The notes: generated by a model from the sequence alone, not told the origin. Shown: positions 13,732 through 21,624, counted from the first letter of the stretch. The stretch is DNA of 23,790 nt from RXOA01 sp964554715 (GCA_964554715.1 CAZKPU010000028.1:1-23790), one strand, 5' to 3'. Made by a program: numbers and translations.

Positions 13732-15213
13732 TTAGATGTAGCCTATTTCGACACCGATGATCATCGCAACACCGATCAGAACCATGACAACGCCACTCAC
13801 GAAATGCAGTTTCCCCATTCGCGCCGTCCGCCACTTCTCCGCCCGCGCCGTGGTGGTGAACCCCAGATGAACGAGAACAGTGATCGCCAACAGCGGAATG
13901 ATGAACACAAGATTGTAGATCAGAAGCAGGCCGATCCCTTGCAGACGGCCTGTGGTTTGCGAAAGCAAGGACAGGATCGCAAGATACGGCCCCGACGTAC
14001 AAGGAGCCAGAAACAGCGAATCCACGATCCCGGCGACAAACGCACCCGGGATCGTCACAGCCGACGACGTGATCTTCTTGACCGCCGGCTTCCAGCGCTC
14101 GGGGACTTCGATCGAGAGGAACCGTCCGTACCAGAGAAGATCCTTCATCTGCCACAGTCCGACAAGGATCGCGACGGACGACACCGCCAAGATGAACGGT
14201 TCTCGGAACGCTCGCGTGCCAAGGGTCATCCCCAGAACGCTGTAGACGACGAAACCCAGCACGAAGTACGCGATGTAGATCCCGGCGGAGAACGCAATCC
14301 CCGAAAGGAGCACCTTGCCCTTGCGGCCGATCACGAGGAGCGTTCCCAACAGAAGAATCAACACGGCAAAATCGCACGGATTGATCGAATCAAGCGCCGC
14401 TGCCGCAATCACCGCCCACAGCGTGACCCGATCGAGCGTCTCCAGCCGGTCGAGCGGAGATCCCGTTCCCGCTTCAACCTCGGCCACAGCCATGGAGACG
14501 AACTCCTCACGCGCCTCGGTGCCCCAGTCGAACGGGCTCTCCTCTCCACCGCGATCGTGCCATGTTTCGTCGACCACAGCCGTCTCCCCAAGAAACAGCG
14601 CCGTCTCTCCGCGATCGACATCGTACTGCCGGACGAGCCCCACGTAGAGGTTCTCATCTTCGCTGTCTCCGGCAGCGAGAACACGGACATCCAGAAGCGG
14701 AAGACGCGCCTTCAGGTCCAGTAGAAGAGTTGCCAGCGAGTCGGCGTACCGGCTTCCCGCCTGCTGGTACACGACAAGCTGTGTGGGCCGGTCGGGCAGC
14801 TTGTCCCACGGTGAGCCGGCCTGAGCCGCAACCGCCGCTTCGATGACTTGCCGCAGACGCAAGCTTGCACCCAGCTCCGACATCGTGATCGGCTCGACGC
14901 CGCGCTCATAGAACGTTGTGTTCACCATCGCCGTGTCGCCGATGAACAGGATCGGGACCGATCCGATATCCGCCTCATACACGGAAAGCATCGGACCCAG
15001 CAGGTCCATCGACCCCTCCGCATGGATCTCGTACTCCTCGATGTTGAGTTCGGGGAACTCCGATCGGAGTTCGGCCAAGTCTTCCTCAACCCGGGCGCAG
15101 TGAATGCACCCCTCTTCGTAGAACAACACGAGATCCGTGGCAAACGATGACCATGCGCAAAATGCCAACAGTCCAACAACAACTGCCAAGCCAAGCGTGT
15201 GATGTCGGGTCAT
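13732..15213 (-). CDS. Double-thioredoxin/CcdA-type transmembrane electron carrier (DsbD-like fusion)
   Basis: The 493-residue protein begins with a signal sequence (M-T-R-H-H ... W-S-S-F-A). Domain one (about 26-135) is thioredoxin-like with C-I-H-C (36-39) and S-V-P-I-L-F-I-G. Domain two (about 145-255) repeats the fold, but its active-site stretch reads Q-Q-A-G-S-R-Y-A-D, with no cysteine. The rest has several membrane helices carrying the CcdA/DsbD cysteines: I-N-P-C (Cys280) and L-A-P-C-T-S-G-P-Y (Cys405). This predicts electron transfer from cytoplasmic thioredoxin through the membrane to the attached extracytoplasmic domain. The order is reversed relative to classical DsbD, which has its thioredoxin domain at the C-terminus. 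GAGGAA lies 12 nt upstream of the ATG at 15213. It is in an operon with the two other redox genes. Confidence 0.88.
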   Translation of the reverse strand: MTRHHTLGLAVVVGLLAFCAWSSFATDLVLFYEEGCIHCARVEEDLAELRSEFPELNIEEYEIHAEGSMDLLGPMLSVYEADIGSVPILFIGDTAMVNTTFYERGVEPITMSELGASLRLRQVIEAAVAAQAGSPWDKLPDRPTQLVVYQQAGSRYADSLATLLLDLKARLPLLDVRVLAAGDSEDENLYVGLVRQYDVDRGETALFLGETAVVDETWHDRGGEESPFDWGTEAREEFVSMAVAEVEAGTGSPLDRLETLDRVTLWAVIAAAALDSINPCDFAVLILLLGTLLVIGRKGKVLLSGIAFSAGIYIAYFVLGFVVYSVLGMTLGTRAFREPFILAVSSVAILVGLWQMKDLLWYGRFLSIEVPERWKPAVKKITSSAVTIPGAFVAGIVDSLFLAPCTSGPYLAILSLLSQTTGRLQGIGLLLIYNLVFIIPLLAITVLVHLGFTTTARAEKWRTARMGKLHFVSGVVMVLIGVAMIIGVEIGYI

Positions 15214-15339
15214 GGTTGTCTTGATTCCTCGATTCACTTCTTTCCAGGCGTGTTCGCTACGTCCATGCGCGATCTCCGCTGCATGCGGCGACGAAACAGA
15301 GCGGCGGCAACCGCAGGTCGCCACCGCCATCCCATGTGG

Positions 15340-16416
15340 CTACGGTGTCGCCGACGTCTCGTCGTCTCCATCCGACAGCGATGCGGTCGTCATGTAGACA
15401 TCCCACTGGATGATCCATGTATCGAACCCACCGACAAGACTGTACACGCCGGTTCGTCCGCCGAGAAGCAGCGACTCGGCAAGAAGCCCCGCGCGGTCTC
15501 CCGTCTCGTCGTAGAAGACAATGACCACGTCTTCGGGGATCGATTCGATCCAAACCGCTACGGCGTCTTCCTCCACATGAACCGCGCCCACAAGGTGGTT
15601 CTCCTCAAACGCCTCCGCGGAGCGCACATCCACAATGAGGACGTAGTTGCTGGCAAGGTACAGCGGATCCAGATAGCGGCTGTGGACCTCGAAGTCTTCG
15701 GGTGCCTCCCCGGGAGAGTTCGCCGCTTCACCGGTCAGCATGTCATCGCCGTACGCCCGGCGCCATCCGTCAAGCCCTCCCCGAAGCGCATAAACCTGGG
15801 TGAACCCGGCTTCGGCCAGTGCCTCCGCCGCAGCAAGCGCCCCTATGCCGTCTTCATCGTAGACAAACACCGGAACACCCGCTCGCAGCGAGTCCAGCGT
15901 TTCGAGAAGCCGCTCGGGGGCCACGGAAATCGCACCGTTGAGATGCGCCTGATCATAGACCGCCGGATCCCGAAGGTCGATCAACAGATAGTAATACTGG
16001 TACAGAAGATCGTTGGCCGGCAAGCCGTACTCGCCGGGACTCCGAACCGTCCCGATCAACCGAAGCGTTAGCATGCCGTTCGTGAGCGATGGATCGTTGG
16101 AATAGACGTTCACATTCTTTGCGAACGTCCCTGACCCGTAGGTCGTGAACTTCGCGATCAGCTCGATCGATTCACCGGGAGCGAGCTGGCTTCCAGTGAT
16201 GTTGTTGACCGTCGTGCATCCGCACGTCGCCGTCACACGGCTGATCACCAGGGGTTCATCGCCCACGTTGGTCAGAACAAACGCGTGGGTGACCACATCT
16301 CCAACCAGGACTTCTCCGAACTCGTACACGGTATCGGCCTCGATACGAGGCACAGCGAACAGCGCGAGGGACATCGCGCAGACCACGGCAATCATGACCC
16401 AGAATGACCTTCTCAA
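15340..16416 (-). CDS. DUF1573 protein with two cysteine-less rhodanese domains
   Basis: The 358-residue secreted protein has a signal sequence (R-R-S-F-W-V-M-I-A-V-V...). A DUF1573 beta-sandwich (about 28-125) follows, with the family signature T-A-T-C-G-C-T-T (Cys65, Cys67), then two rhodanese-like domains (about 128-230 and 240-340; L-I-D-L-R-D-P and L-I-V-D-V-R-S-A-E-A-F-E-E-N-H-L-V-G-A). In both, the active-site loop that normally carries a persulfide-forming Cys reads Y-D-E-D-G-I-G and Y-D-E-T-G-D-R, so sulfur transfer is unlikely. The start TTG at 16416 is favoured by AGGAGG five bases upstream; the GTG at 16419 is too close. It heads the redox operon and may bind or present a thiol or metal partner. 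Confidence 0.82.
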   Translation of the reverse strand: MRRSFWVMIAVVCAMSLALFAVPRIEADTVYEFGEVLVGDVVTHAFVLTNVGDEPLVISRVTATCGCTTVNNITGSQLAPGESIELIAKFTTYGSGTFAKNVNVYSNDPSLTNGMLTLRLIGTVRSPGEYGLPANDLLYQYYYLLIDLRDPAVYDQAHLNGAISVAPERLLETLDSLRAGVPVFVYDEDGIGALAAAEALAEAGFTQVYALRGGLDGWRRAYGDDMLTGEAANSPGEAPEDFEVHSRYLDPLYLASNYVLIVDVRSAEAFEENHLVGAVHVEEDAVAVWIESIPEDVVIVFYDETGDRAGLLAESLLLGGRTGVYSLVGGFDTWIIQWDVYMTTASLSDGDDETSATP

Positions 16417-16449
16417 CACAACCTCCTTTTGCGGCTTCGGCCATCGCCG

Positions 16450-16479
16450 ACTGTACACCCCGATGCGGCATCGCCGCAA
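16450..16479 (-). promoter_or_regulatory. Candidate promoter of the redox operon
   Basis: TTGCGG (16479-16474), an 18-nt spacer and TACAGT (16455-16450) precede the TTG start at 16416, leaving a leader of about 27 nt with a strong AGGAGG. Confidence 0.45.
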
Positions 16480-16546
16480 CCGACCCGATGGCGCCGGGGA
16501 TGTTCCATCTACATCCGATGAGGCGAACGGTTTCGAACGCAGCCGG

Positions 16547-16575
16547 TTGCCGAGATCGGAAGCAACGCATATCAT
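16547..16575 (+). promoter_or_regulatory. Promoter of the hyp operon, near-leaderless
   Basis: TTGCCG (16547-16552), 17 nt and TATCAT (16570-16575). Transcription would begin around 16582, only about 3 nt before the hypB ATG at 16585. No Shine-Dalgarno sequence is present. Confidence 0.55.
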
Positions 16576-16584
16576 TCGTTTCCT

Positions 16585-17247
16585 ATGCATGATATTCGAT
16601 TCGCGGGTGAGCAGATCCTGGCCCGGCAACTGGAACTGGCCGAACAGAACCGTAAGCGGTTCTCGGAGCATGGCGTTCATGCCGTCGGCTTCATGGGAGC
16701 GATCGGCAGCGGGAAGACGTCGCTGATTGAAAGGATCATGGAGCGCCTGGAGAGGCGTGATCTCCGTTTCGGCGCGATCGCGGCGGACTCCGCCGGGGAT
16801 GATGACCACCGTCGCTTCTTGTCGCACGGATCGGCTGCGGTCAACCTCAACACATGCGATGACTGCCATCTGGACGCTCACCGCGTCGGCCATGCCATCG
16901 ATCAGATCCCTCTAGACACACTGGATGTACTGTTTGTCGAGAACGTCGGAAACCTCATCTGTCCGGCGGACTTCCCCCTTGGCACAGCGATCGATGCTGT
17001 CGTGATCTCCGTCACGGAAGGCGACGACATGGTCAGGAAGCACCCGAAGATCTTCACCCAGAACGATGTCCTTGTAATCAACAAGATCGACCTCGCTTCG
17101 GCCGTGGATGTCGATCCTCAGGTCCTTGTCAGAGACTACCTCGCGTTGAATCCGCATGGCCGGGTTCTTCTCACCAACGCTCGTAGCGCCGAAGGCATCG
17201 AGGAGTTGATGGTTGCCCTGGAGATCCCGTGCACGAATACTCGGTAG
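16585..17247 (+). CDS. hypB: Hydrogenase nickel incorporation GTPase HypB, archaeal-type
   Basis: The 220-residue GTPase works with HypA to insert nickel into the large subunit of [NiFe]-hydrogenase. The P-loop is G-A-I-G-S-G-K-T-S (38-46). The metal-binding and dimer-interface stretch is C-D-D-C-H-L-D-A-H-R-V-G-H-A (Cys91, Cys94, His95, His99). This is followed by V-E-N-V-G-N-L-I-C-P-A-D-F, T-E-G-D-D and the guanine-specific N-K-I-D-L-A. The N-terminus lacks the C-x-x-C-G-C nickel motif and the histidine-rich tract of many bacterial HypB proteins. The G-A-I-G-S-G-K-T and C-H-L-D-A-H-x-V-G-H-A strings resemble methanogen HypB. It overlaps hypA by 19 nt and has a near-leaderless promoter. Confidence 0.93.
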   Translation: MHDIRFAGEQILARQLELAEQNRKRFSEHGVHAVGFMGAIGSGKTSLIERIMERLERRDLRFGAIAADSAGDDDHRRFLSHGSAAVNLNTCDDCHLDAHRVGHAIDQIPLDTLDVLFVENVGNLICPADFPLGTAIDAVVISVTEGDDMVRKHPKIFTQNDVLVINKIDLASAVDVDPQVLVRDYLALNPHGRVLLTNARSAEGIEELMVALEIPCTNTR

Positions 17248-17636
17248 CCGCCGAACTGATCTCGGCCGTTCTTCCTCACTTGGAGGGCGTTCCCGGGAAG
17301 ATCGTGTCCGTCGTGCTCCGAAAAGGCGAACTCCGGATCCTCTCCGACCACGCCTTGCAGGAAGCGTTCTCGATCGCCTCCACAGGAACACGTCTCGAAG
17401 GCGCCGCGCTTGTCATCGAGCGGGTGCCGGCGTCCGTTCACTGTCCTTATTGCGGGTTTCAGGGACAACCGGAGACGCTTTCGGATCCGCGCTTTCATCT
17501 TGCGGTCCCCATTCTTTCCTGCCCTCAGTGCAGCAAGGACGTCGAGATCATCGCCGGGCGTGAGCTGATCATCGACCGGTTCACCGTCGATGAGGACGCA
17601 ACCGTAGATTCCGTAGACAGGATGACCGATGCATGA
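17229..17636 (+). CDS. hypA: Hydrogenase nickel metallochaperone HypA
   Basis: The 135-residue protein starts M-H-E-Y, giving the conserved His2 and Glu3 that form the nickel site. The start codon GTG at 17229 is fixed by this essential N-terminus. A zinc site is formed by C-P-Y-C (72-75) and C-P-Q-C (98-101), separated by 22 residues. The protein is somewhat longer than the ~115 usual for HypA because of a longer zinc loop and an acidic C-terminal tail. It delivers Ni(II) to the hydrogenase precursor together with HypB. It overlaps hypB upstream and shares 8 nt with hypF downstream. Confidence 0.92.
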   Translation: MHEYSVAAELISAVLPHLEGVPGKIVSVVLRKGELRILSDHALQEAFSIASTGTRLEGAALVIERVPASVHCPYCGFQGQPETLSDPRFHLAVPILSCPQCSKDVEIIAGRELIIDRFTVDEDATVDSVDRMTDA

Positions 17637-19971
17637 GCAGCGCCGCCTGCACGTTCAAGGCGTTGTTCAAGGCGTCGGGTTCCGTCCGTTTGTCTACCGT
17701 ATTGCGACGTCTCTGCAGCTTTCCGGCTCGGTGCGAAACCTTGGAGACGCCGGCGTCGAAATCATCGTTGCCGGTCTTCCCGAAGACCTCGACAGGTTTT
17801 CAACCACGCTGCAGAACGACCTCCCGCCGCTAGCGCGGATCGATACCCTGACTTGCGAAGAGGTACGATCGGTCGAGGAACGCGGTGCCAACGCCTTCGC
17901 CATCCTCCCGTCGGGAGGAGAGAACAACGCCACGTCACTCTCCGGCTCGTTGCCGCCCGACATCTCCGTGTGCGATGACTGTCTGAAGGACATCCGCGGC
18001 CCGTCTCGCTATCAGAGCTACTGGGCAACAACCTGCACCAACTGCGGCCCACGTTTTACCGTCATCGAGGACCTTCCCTACGATCGCCCGCAAACGACCA
18101 TGGTATCGTTCCCGATGTGTTCTTCCTGCAGAAACGAGTACACGAACCCCGGGGATCGACGGTTCCATGCACAGACCATCGCCTGCCAGGCGTGCGGACC
18201 CCATCTGATCTGGGAATCCTGGACCCAGCCCGAAGGCCGCCACCTTTCTTCCGATGATGCCGCATTGGACGAGGCGGCGGCGGCGCTCATTGCCGGAGAG
18301 ATCGTGGCGATCAAGGGGATCGGCGGAACGCACCTCGCGTGTTCAGCGCAGATCGCCTCAGCGGTCGAGACGCTTCGATCCAGGTTGGGACGACCCCAAC
18401 AGCCGTTCGCCCTGATGGCCCGGGAGTCGGATATCGCAGGAATCGCCGCTCCCTCGGACAGCGAGTGGGAGCAGCTTCGGCACCCCCGCAGACCGATCGT
18501 TCTCCTCGACAGCAACCGCGGTCTTCCGAAGGGGATTGCCCCCGGACTTCACACCGTGGGGATCATGCTCCCGTATTCGGGTCTTCACCACCTTCTTCTA
18601 GACCGTGTAGCAGGCCCGCTCGTCATGACCAGCGCCAACCTTCCGGGTCGACCGATGCAGATCGATAACGATCAAATCCGTCGCGATCTGCGGGGGATCG
18701 CCGATGCCGCGTTGCTGCACGATCGTCGAATCGCGCACCGATGTGACGATTCCGTGATCCGTGTTGTCGATCACCATCCGCGCCTTCTGCGGCGCTCGCG
18801 CGGCTATGTGCCGTCTCCGGTCTCTCTGAACATCTGTCGATCCGATCGAGATCGGATTCCCTGCGGCTCCGGCCGCGTTCTTGCTCTCGGAGCAGACTCG
18901 GACGTGACGGTCGCTGTGGGGGATTCGCAGCGGGTCATCGCCTCCCAGTACATCGGCACTGTCGATAACCCGGAGACTCTCCTGTTCCTCCATCAGGCCA
19001 TCGAGCACCTGCTGAAACTGACAGGAACCCTCGAAATCGACGTTGTCGCCTGCGATCTCCACCCGGGATTCCTCACCGGCCAGGTCGCACGTGAGTTGGC
19101 AACAAGGTTCGGGGCCTCCGTTCGCCAGATCCAGCACCATGAGGCGCATTTCGCGTCGGTGATCGCCGAGCACGGACTGAATGAGGCCATCGGAGTTGTA
19201 CTCGATGGTTACGGGTATGGACACGATGCTTCGGCGTGGGGAGGGGAGTTGTTCACCTACAGCGAACACGAAGTCCGGCGCATCGGCTCAACAACTCCTT
19301 CGCCTCTGCCAGGAGGGGACCTCTCAGCTCGCGCTCCGCTTCGTGTCGGAGCGGGATACCTCTATCAAGCAGGCAAGACTTCCGACCGTGTTCTGCAGTT
19401 CTTGATCGAGCATGGAATCAGGCCCCCGGAAGCTCAAACAATCACCCAGCAGATCGTTCGGGGCGTAAATTGCCCACCGACCACAAGCGCCGGGCGCTTT
19501 CTGGATTCCGTCTCCGCGCTCCTCGATGTCTGCCGCCTGCGTACCTATGAAGGGGAGCCGGCGATGAAGCTCGAATCCGCCGCTCTCAAGGGCAGCACGA
19601 TCCCTATCTGCGCGGGGATTGTGGACGACGGTGGATTCCTCAAGGTCGATGCGCCCTCGGCTTTCGAGGAGCTTCACGCCTTTGCCGATCAGGCGGCCGC
19701 ACGCACGGCTGATCTTGCGATATCCGCCGAGACTTGGCTGGGCACACGGTTCGGTGAAGCGGCTGTTCGTATCGCGGAGAGAACGGGAATCGACGATATC
19801 TGCTTCAGCGGGGGGGTGGCTATCAACGAGACGATCACGCAGGCACTTCAGCGAACGGTGGAACAGGCCGGCCTACGGCTTCACGTCAACGAAGCCGTCC
19901 CTTGCGGAGATGGAGGCATCTCCTTCGGGCAGGTTGCCGCCGCGTTCCTTCTTCCGAAGGCGGACGGATAA
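17629..19971 (+). CDS. hypF: Carbamoyltransferase HypF
   Basis: The 780-residue enzyme is full length and makes the cyanide ligand precursor of the [NiFe] centre from carbamoyl phosphate and ATP. Domain order is as expected. The acylphosphatase domain (1-90) has V-V-Q-G-V-G-F-R-P-F-V-Y. The two zinc-finger units (about 110-190) have C-D-D-C...C-T-N-C-G-P-R-F and C-S-S-C...C-Q-A-C-G-P. The YrdC-like domain (about 205-390) has A-I-K-G-I-G-G-T-H-L-A-C, and the Kae1-like domain (about 400-775) has H-H-E-A-H, D-G-Y-G-Y-G and a final C-G-D-G-G-I-S-F-G-Q. It ends the visible hyp operon. The carbamoyl-transfer product would be used by HypE, which is not in this window. Confidence 0.96.
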   Translation: MHEQRRLHVQGVVQGVGFRPFVYRIATSLQLSGSVRNLGDAGVEIIVAGLPEDLDRFSTTLQNDLPPLARIDTLTCEEVRSVEERGANAFAILPSGGENNATSLSGSLPPDISVCDDCLKDIRGPSRYQSYWATTCTNCGPRFTVIEDLPYDRPQTTMVSFPMCSSCRNEYTNPGDRRFHAQTIACQACGPHLIWESWTQPEGRHLSSDDAALDEAAAALIAGEIVAIKGIGGTHLACSAQIASAVETLRSRLGRPQQPFALMARESDIAGIAAPSDSEWEQLRHPRRPIVLLDSNRGLPKGIAPGLHTVGIMLPYSGLHHLLLDRVAGPLVMTSANLPGRPMQIDNDQIRRDLRGIADAALLHDRRIAHRCDDSVIRVVDHHPRLLRRSRGYVPSPVSLNICRSDRDRIPCGSGRVLALGADSDVTVAVGDSQRVIASQYIGTVDNPETLLFLHQAIEHLLKLTGTLEIDVVACDLHPGFLTGQVARELATRFGASVRQIQHHEAHFASVIAEHGLNEAIGVVLDGYGYGHDASAWGGELFTYSEHEVRRIGSTTPSPLPGGDLSARAPLRVGAGYLYQAGKTSDRVLQFLIEHGIRPPEAQTITQQIVRGVNCPPTTSAGRFLDSVSALLDVCRLRTYEGEPAMKLESAALKGSTIPICAGIVDDGGFLKVDAPSAFEELHAFADQAAARTADLAISAETWLGTRFGEAAVRIAERTGIDDICFSGGVAINETITQALQRTVEQAGLRLHVNEAVPCGDGGISFGQVAAAFLLPKADG

Positions 19972-20020
19972 CCCTTCTCCTCCCGCCTCCCGTTTCGTTT
20001 CGTCGCCGTGCGACTGCCTC

Positions 20021-20116
20021 CTAGTAGCACACGCCGAACAGCAGACACAGCAGATCACAACCCGACACGAGGACCGCCACCGCAACCAACAACAGCAACA
20101 CCATGATGGTTCTCAT
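20021..20116 (-). CDS. Putative 31-residue micro-lipoprotein
   Basis: A short ORF on the minus strand encodes M-R-T-I-M-V-L-L-L-L-V-A-V-A-V-L, then the lipobox L-V-S-G-C at residues 16-20, then D-L-L-C-L-L-F-G-V-C-Y and stop. Basic start, hydrophobic core and lipobox form a complete type II signal peptide, so the mature lipopeptide would be only 12 residues with three cysteines including the lipidated one. A TAGAAT -10-like box (20128-20123) lies 6 nt before the ATG; GGAG is present but 14 nt away. No homologue is recognised. It may be a real small lipopeptide near redox genes, or a fortuitous ORF. Confidence 0.5.
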   Translation of the reverse strand: MRTIMVLLLLVAVAVLVSGCDLLCLLFGVCY

Positions 20117-20176
20117 GCAATCATTCTACTCTCCTACGTCCAACGGCACGAACGCCTCCTCGGCCAACCACGCTTC

Positions 20177-20205
20177 TTGCATCCCGTCCACCAAGAAGGT
20201 ATCAA
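20177..20205 (+). promoter_or_regulatory. Promoter of the TlpA-like gene, apparently leaderless
   Basis: TTGCAT (20177-20182), 17 nt and TATCAA (20200-20205). The ATG at 20213 follows 7 nt later, so the expected start site falls at or next to the start codon. AAGG at 20196-20199 overlaps the promoter rather than serving as a ribosome site. Confidence 0.5.
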
Positions 20206-20212
20206 TTCGACC

Positions 20213-20842
20213 ATGGCCAAGTCGTCGTGGTTGCTCGTCGCGGGAGCCGTTCTCGGCGTGTTGCTCGCAATCCAATGGACGTTCTGGACACAGATGTCCG
20301 ACAAAGAACGGGTGATTGCCTCAAGCCCGTTCCCGATTGTCGGGCGATCGGCCCCGAGCTTCGAACTGCCGACGCTTGACGACCAGATCGTCCGATCCGA
20401 CGACTTGAAGAGGCCGTACATCCTCTACTTCTGGTCGACGAGCTGTACCATCTGCAAGCGCGAACTGCCTCTGTTGGACGCTTACGACGCCCGGTACGGC
20501 GGCAGCGTTCCTCTGGTCACCGTTTGCGGCGGCACGTCTGAGGATGCAGCAAGGGAGCTGGTGGAGAGCTACGGCCTGCAGGCGTTGGTCCTCTACGATT
20601 CGCATCGGCGTGTCTCACGCGCCTTTCAGCCCGCCGACCCCGACGATGGCCATCACGTGACCACTTATCCCTTCCTCGCGTTGGTCGACGAAACCGGACT
20701 GGTCGTGTACGCTAGGAGCGGCCGCATCCCCTCGGTCGAGCAACTGATCGAGGTGATGATCACACTGGAGTTTCCGGTTCCGGAGACACCGGCTGACGGT
20801 TCGATCGATCCCCTCTCAGCGCAGCCACTCCAGCTTCCGTAG
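20213..20842 (+). CDS. TlpA/ResA-like membrane-anchored thioredoxin
   Basis: The 209-residue protein has an N-terminal membrane anchor (W-L-L-V-A-G-A-V-L-G-V-L-L-A-I). A redoxin domain then begins V-G-R-S-A-P-S-F-E-L-P-T-L-D with the redox motif C-T-I-C (78-81) in Y-F-W-S-T-S-C-T-I-C-K-R-E. Y-P-F-L-A-L-V-D carries the expected cis-proline region and G-L-V-V-Y-A-R-S-G the last strand. Such proteins reduce disulfides outside the cytoplasmic membrane, for example in cytochrome c maturation. It is the fourth thioredoxin-fold domain in the window. A CcdA-type reductant is encoded about 5 kb away. The C-terminal ~25 residues are proline-rich and not part of the fold. Confidence 0.85.
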   Translation: MAKSSWLLVAGAVLGVLLAIQWTFWTQMSDKERVIASSPFPIVGRSAPSFELPTLDDQIVRSDDLKRPYILYFWSTSCTICKRELPLLDAYDARYGGSVPLVTVCGGTSEDAARELVESYGLQALVLYDSHRRVSRAFQPADPDDGHHVTTYPFLALVDETGLVVYARSGRIPSVEQLIEVMITLEFPVPETPADGSIDPLSAQPLQLP

Positions 20843-20965
20843 CACAGTCAACCTCAAGAGCTGATCCGCGTCCCTTTCGCCCGATCCCGCCGACTGCTTC
20901 GGCTGAGCGACGCACCGATCTGTTGCAGCTCAACGGAAGCAGGGTGAAGTGCCGTGCATGCGGTC
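20843..20965. other. Convergent intergenic region with no recognised feature
   Basis: This lies between the converging TlpA-like and HExxH genes. I found no hairpin followed by a T run and no ORF of interest. Confidence 0.4.
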
Positions 20966-21583
20966 CTACGGAGCGGTCCCGGGGTGGGCGAGCCACTCCT
21001 CGATCTGGCGGCACCATTGGTCCTGCATTTGCACGTTCGTACTGTGAACGGTTTCGCGATCGTACCGATCCTGCATCGATTCCAAACGTCCGAGAATCGA
21101 CCCTGCAGTGTCTTGGATCGCCTGTTGCATCAGCTGCTTGGCGGCCGAGTCGCTCGCCGCTTGCACCGTAATTTCCGCAAGAGCATCCCGAAGCTTCCGG
21201 GTATAGACTTCCTGAAGATCGAAGTGGCCTTGCTCGTGTCGCAAAGTGTTCCCCGATACCCGAGAAAGCACACACCACGAACCGCGACAATCCATCAGAT
21301 TGAGAACCTGAACCGATGCCGGGCTGACGTGGCTGACGTACGAGCGGGTATCCCAGTCGTATTCCGTTACGACAGAGATCCGCCATTGAACTTCGATGTT
21401 GATTTCCGCGGGCGTCATGCTGTCGGCATCCGGCGGCGCGACCCCTGAGAAATCTCCCCATCCAAGGGGGCGCTCCGAACTCCACAACAACATGCCACTC
21501 TCTACCGACTGTGCCCACCCTACCGATGAGAGAACACAGACAGAGAGAAGAACCGCCAAGGAAACACGTAGGCTGTTCCTCAT
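20966..21583 (-). CDS. Secreted HExxH protein (DUF922-like putative zinc peptidase)
   Basis: The 205-residue protein has a signal sequence (M-R-N-S-L-R-V ... S-V-G-W-A-Q). W-S-S-E-R-P-L-G-W-G-D-F-S-G-V follows, then a strand-rich segment and the helix N-T-L-R-H-E-Q-G-H-F-D-L-Q-E (His116, Glu117, His120), then a long helical tail. The R-P-L-x-W-x-D-F start and the H-E-Q-G-H-F-D helix match DUF922-type secreted proteins, presumed zinc peptidases though activity is not established for most. The two cysteines Cys99 and Cys104 may form a disulfide. The ATG at 21583 is preferred over the GTG at 21589 because AAGG(GTGG) is correctly spaced for it. It has its own promoter. Confidence 0.75.
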   Translation of the reverse strand: MRNSLRVSLAVLLSVCVLSSVGWAQSVESGMLLWSSERPLGWGDFSGVAPPDADSMTPAEINIEVQWRISVVTEYDWDTRSYVSHVSPASVQVLNLMDCRGSWCVLSRVSGNTLRHEQGHFDLQEVYTRKLRDALAEITVQAASDSAAKQLMQQAIQDTAGSILGRLESMQDRYDRETVHSTNVQMQDQWCRQIEEWLAHPGTAP

Positions 21584-21624
21584 CGCCACCCTTTCCGGCT
21601 TCGTGGTTTCCCCACCACACGAGC

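Noticed and set aside
13717..14724. Plus-strand open frame of 335 codons
   Set aside because: It lies antisense to the thioredoxin/CcdA fusion, which has a signal peptide, conserved cysteines and a ribosome site. The antisense product is Arg/His/Gln-rich low-complexity sequence typical of a shadow in GC-rich DNA.
19619..20842. Long upstream extension of the TlpA-like gene (407 codons)
   Set aside because: The extension overlaps the conserved end of hypF in another frame. The start at 20213 has a promoter directly upstream and gives a normal anchor plus redoxin domain.
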